Assembly: GCA_013298845.1 (NCBI GenBank)
Contig: JAAFJN010000002.1
Location: forward strand, 73,949-137,948
Reading direction: 5' to 3'
Length of the DNA: 64,000 bases
Source: Chitinophagales bacterium
GTDB lineage: Bacteria; Bacteroidota; Bacteroidia; Chitinophagales; Saprospiraceae
Below the pieces are notes generated by a model. It was not told where the DNA came from. It saw only the letters and a list, made by a program, of their open reading frames with translations, and made no database searches. The position numbers and the translations under genes are program-made. Below, in pieces: positions 62,086 through 64,000 of this stretch (positions within the stretch are counted from its first letter, which is position 1; every line of letters starts with the position of its first letter).

Positions 62086-62112
62086 AAAGTGAAGGAGTGA
62101 AAAATGAAGAGT
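62075..62112 (+). repeat. Heptad repeat at the SPOR gene end
   Basis: GAGTGAAGGAGTGAAAAGTG then AAGGAGTGAAAAATGAAG. It encodes the last residues and stop of the preceding gene. The opposite-oriented tract at 63105-63143 lies beyond the composite repeats. Confidence 0.75.
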
Positions 62113-62162
62113 TATGGGTTATTATTACTTCTAATATATACTATCATAAATCATCAATCATA

Positions 62163-62975
62163 TATCAAAAAACACACTGGCAAAACGCACAAAATACGCT
62201 AAAATACCGTCATGTGGCTTTGTCATCCAGAAGGGATCTGTGGGATCAAAATATCGGGTAAAAAGCGTGGAGCATTGAGCGGGTAGTCAAAACACGGCGA
62301 CTTTTGGGGAAATGTCCATTGTCTAAGGTCTATCGTCTGAAGTCTTTTGTCGGAAATCCGAGTCGCTTTGAGATGTCATCCACTCCGTTCCTCCGGGATG
62401 CACATCTCGACGCGGGACATGCTACGACGGGAAAACTTCAAAAATCAAAAATCTTATATCGGAAATCTTAAATAAAAAAACACACTGACACAACCCACAA
62501 AATACGCTAAAATACCAGTGGCTTTGTCATCCAGAAGGGGATCTATGGGATCAAAATATCGGGTAAAAAGCGTGGAGCATTGAGCGGGTAGTCAAAACAC
62601 GGCGACTTTTGGGGAAATGTCTTCTAAGGTCTATCGTCTGAAGTCTTTTGTCGGAAATCCGAGTCGCTTTGAGATGTCATCCACTCCGTTCCTCCGGGAT
62701 GCACATCTCGCCGCCGGACGCGCTACAACGGGTACTTCAAAAATCAAAAATCTTATATCGGAATTCTTATATCAAAAAAACACACGACCACAACCCACAA
62801 AAAACGCTAAAAAAGCCGCCATTTTCAGGTTTGCCATGGGAAATGGTACTCACATAGAATCCGTACTGCTCTGAGATGTCATCCACTCCGTTCCTCCGGG
62901 ATGCACATCTCGCCGCGGGACACGCTACGACGAGAAATTTCAAAAATCAAAAATCGTACATCGGAATTCTTAAAT
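62163..62975. repeat. Composite repeat E array, about 300-bp period
   Basis: Three tandem copies (about 62163-62470, 62470-62770, 62771-62975, the last internally deleted). Each has blocks AACACACTG..CACAAAATACGCTAAAA, then GGCTTTGTCATCCAGAAGGG, AAAAGCGTGGAGCATTGAGC, GTCTAAGGTCTATCGTCTGA, GAGATGTCATCCACTCCGTT and CAAAAATCAAAAATC. An inverted partial copy is at 47700-47960. Short ORFs here are read-through of the repeat, not genes. Confidence 0.85.
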
Positions 62976-63000
62976 CAAAAAAACTGGCAAAATCCCATGT

Positions 63001-63033
63001 CAATAGATTCCTTCTGAAAGACAAAGCCACATT
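63001..63033. repeat. Dispersed repeat C, copy 2
   Basis: CAATAGATTCCTTCTGAAAG then ACAAAGCCACATTGCGGCAG; matches 12132-12163. Confidence 0.65.
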
Positions 63034-63247
63034 GCGGCAGCCGTGCACCCGCCGGGCGCGGGCGCGCTGGATTGTAAAAAAATACCGTCTGCCCAAATCC
63101 TCTTCACTATTCACTTTTCACTCTTCACTTTTCACTACTTTTTCCTGATATTCAATTAAAATAAATGCGTTTTTGATTTTATTGCCTGATTCCAGCCTTT
63201 TTTCCACCCCCATCTTTGCAGCATCAATAACGAAATAAACAACGATT
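63034..63247. other. Intergenic region with an inverted heptad tract
   Basis: The tract CACTATTCACTTTTCACTCT then TCACTTTTCACTAC is at 63105-63143, and an upstream region for the next gene with CATCTTTG (near 63211) resembles the -7 element. No gene. Confidence 0.4.
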
Positions 63248-63907
63248 ATGAAAAACATAGCAATTTCAATGATGATGTTCTTGGGTGCCGTAGCCAGTGT
63301 TACTGCCCAACAAAAAGGTTCGGTGGAAATCTTTGTAAATACCTCAACCGGCTCCACTTTACAAAACCGCGTGGGCAAATACAACAACTTTTACGACAAT
63401 AGCAACCCCGGTGATTTTTTCTGGGGATTAGCATACACCACCATTACGGGTGAATTTCCGAACACCGAGCCGTATGTTTCCAACCGCGTGACCGAAATGC
63501 GCATGACCAACAAAAGCAACGTCGGATTGGGCATTCGGGTACAACCTTCTTTTTTGAACCGAATTGCCGTGGGTGCCAGTTACCACCGTTTTACGTATCA
63601 GGTGAATAAAAAATGGGAAAACGGTAAGGTAACCAACGAGCGCGAAACATTTGGCACCCTCATGGGTGATATCAGCGCCACCTGGAAGCAGGGTAAAAAC
63701 TGGGGCTTATACAGCGGTTTTGGTCTGGGCATTACCAAACAAACCTACCAACGCCCAATGAAAGAAACCACCAAAAGCCGTTATGATATTGACCCACAGG
63801 TAAATATCGTTGGTGCCCGTTACCAGGAAGGTATCTTCGGTGCCCACCTCGAATTGGGTTACGGTGCCCAGGGTATTGTAAATGGCGGTTTGATGGTCAG
63901 GTTTTAA
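63248..63907 (+). CDS. Outer-membrane beta-barrel protein
   Basis: A 219-residue exported protein. Signal peptide MKNIAISMMMFLGAVASVTAQ; the mature part has alternating aromatic strands (GLGIRVQPSFLNRIAVGASY, FGTLMGDISATWKQGKNWGL, YSGFGLGITKQTYQRPM) and a C-terminal GAHLELGYGAQGIVNGGLMV followed by Arg-Phe. The general pattern is of the small porin-like barrels of Bacteroidota. No specific function. A heptad pair in inverted orientation follows its stop. Confidence 0.75.
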   Translation: MKNIAISMMMFLGAVASVTAQQKGSVEIFVNTSTGSTLQNRVGKYNNFYDNSNPGDFFWGLAYTTITGEFPNTEPYVSNRVTEMRMTNKSNVGLGIRVQPSFLNRIAVGASYHRFTYQVNKKWENGKVTNERETFGTLMGDISATWKQGKNWGLYSGFGLGITKQTYQRPMKETTKSRYDIDPQVNIVGARYQEGIFGAHLELGYGAQGIVNGGLMVRF

Positions 63908-63910
63908 TTT

Positions 63911-64000
63911 AGTGAATAGTGAATAGTGAAAAGTGAAAAGTTGACCGTTTATTCTCTCTGAATGTGGAGCAACTTTTCACTTTTCATTATTCACTGTTCA
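63911..64000. repeat. Inverted pair of heptad tracts, giant hairpin
   Basis: Forward tract 63911-63941 (AGTGAATAGTGAATAGTGAA) and inverted tract 63971-64000 (AACTTTTCACTTTTCATTAT), with a 29-base spacer. The arms can form a stem of about 30 bases just after the beta-barrel gene; the right arm may continue past the window. Confidence 0.75.

Noticed and set aside
62617-63148. Short plus-strand ORFs beginning MSSTPFLRDAHLA
   Set aside because: The shared start is the GATGTCATCCACTCC repeat block, not a gene family.

Overview
The window looks like a chromosome segment of a free-living Bacteroidota bacterium, probably of the Saprospiria/Chitinophagia type (inference). Supporting signs are Bacteroidota -7 promoter elements (TAnnTTTG), the near absence of Shine-Dalgarno sequences, type IX secretion (T9SS) C-terminal sorting tails, a Bacteroidota-style LptD beside an N-acetylmuramoyl-L-alanine amidase, a DUF2723/TMEM260-like membrane protein, LytTR regulators paired with TPR histidine kinases, and malate:quinone oxidoreductase. 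No rRNA, tRNA, CRISPR array, integrase or complete prophage was recognised.

Layout. 1-5.2 kb: envelope genes (partial amidase, LptD-like protein, short TolC-like protein, lipoprotein). 5.4-10.5 kb: hemN, 3-hydroxyanthranilate dioxygenase and a leuS with an unusual internal insertion. 10.5-12.2 kb: a RAYT (Y1/HUH) transposase bracketed by REP-like palindromes, then a small toxin-tip/immunity-like remnant. 12.3-17.9 kb: aldehyde dehydrogenase, serA, a TIGR01777 epimerase, an alpha/beta hydrolase lacking its serine, a glycosyltransferase and a small secreted protein. 18.1-22.4 kb: amino-acid permease, a LytTR/TPR-kinase pair and a candidate small RNA. 22.4-34.1 kb: mostly housekeeping genes (mqo, asnS, DUF2723, prmA, a PhnP-like hydrolase, an M42 peptidase) and an NlpC/P60-like protein without its cysteine. 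34.2-36.1 kb: a secreted CHAT protease-like protein.

36.2-43.2 kb is an accessory island. It holds small AT-rich orphan genes, short gene tails that touch or overlap the start of the next gene, an RCC1-repeat T9SS protein, a 162-bp MITE-like element, a stray REP, and a two-unit tandem array of paralogous genes separated by about 100-bp direct repeats that contain long palindromes. I read this as a degraded polymorphic toxin/immunity cassette array; no intact large toxin is present, so the function is inferred. 43.2-50.2 kb: papain-like protease, large outer-membrane proteins, an FN3 protein, and a sigma factor with its probable anti-sigma/TPR partner. 50.5-54.9 kb: an AT-rich kinase/LytTR pair followed by a T9SS-secreted protein. 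55.2-64 kb: membrane proteins, a UbiA-like protein, recJ, TPR and SPOR proteins, about 1.1 kb of composite repeats and a beta-barrel protein.

The most distinctive property of the window is its repeat load. Two heptanucleotide tandem families, (AGTGANN)n and (GTCTNNN)n, recur between genes. The first repeatedly sits on gene ends and supplies stop codons in all three frames of one strand. Around them lie REP-like palindromes linked to the RAYT gene, a second palindrome family (GAYCTC..GAGRTC), the MITE-like element, the cassette-separating direct repeats and a roughly 300-bp composite repeat.
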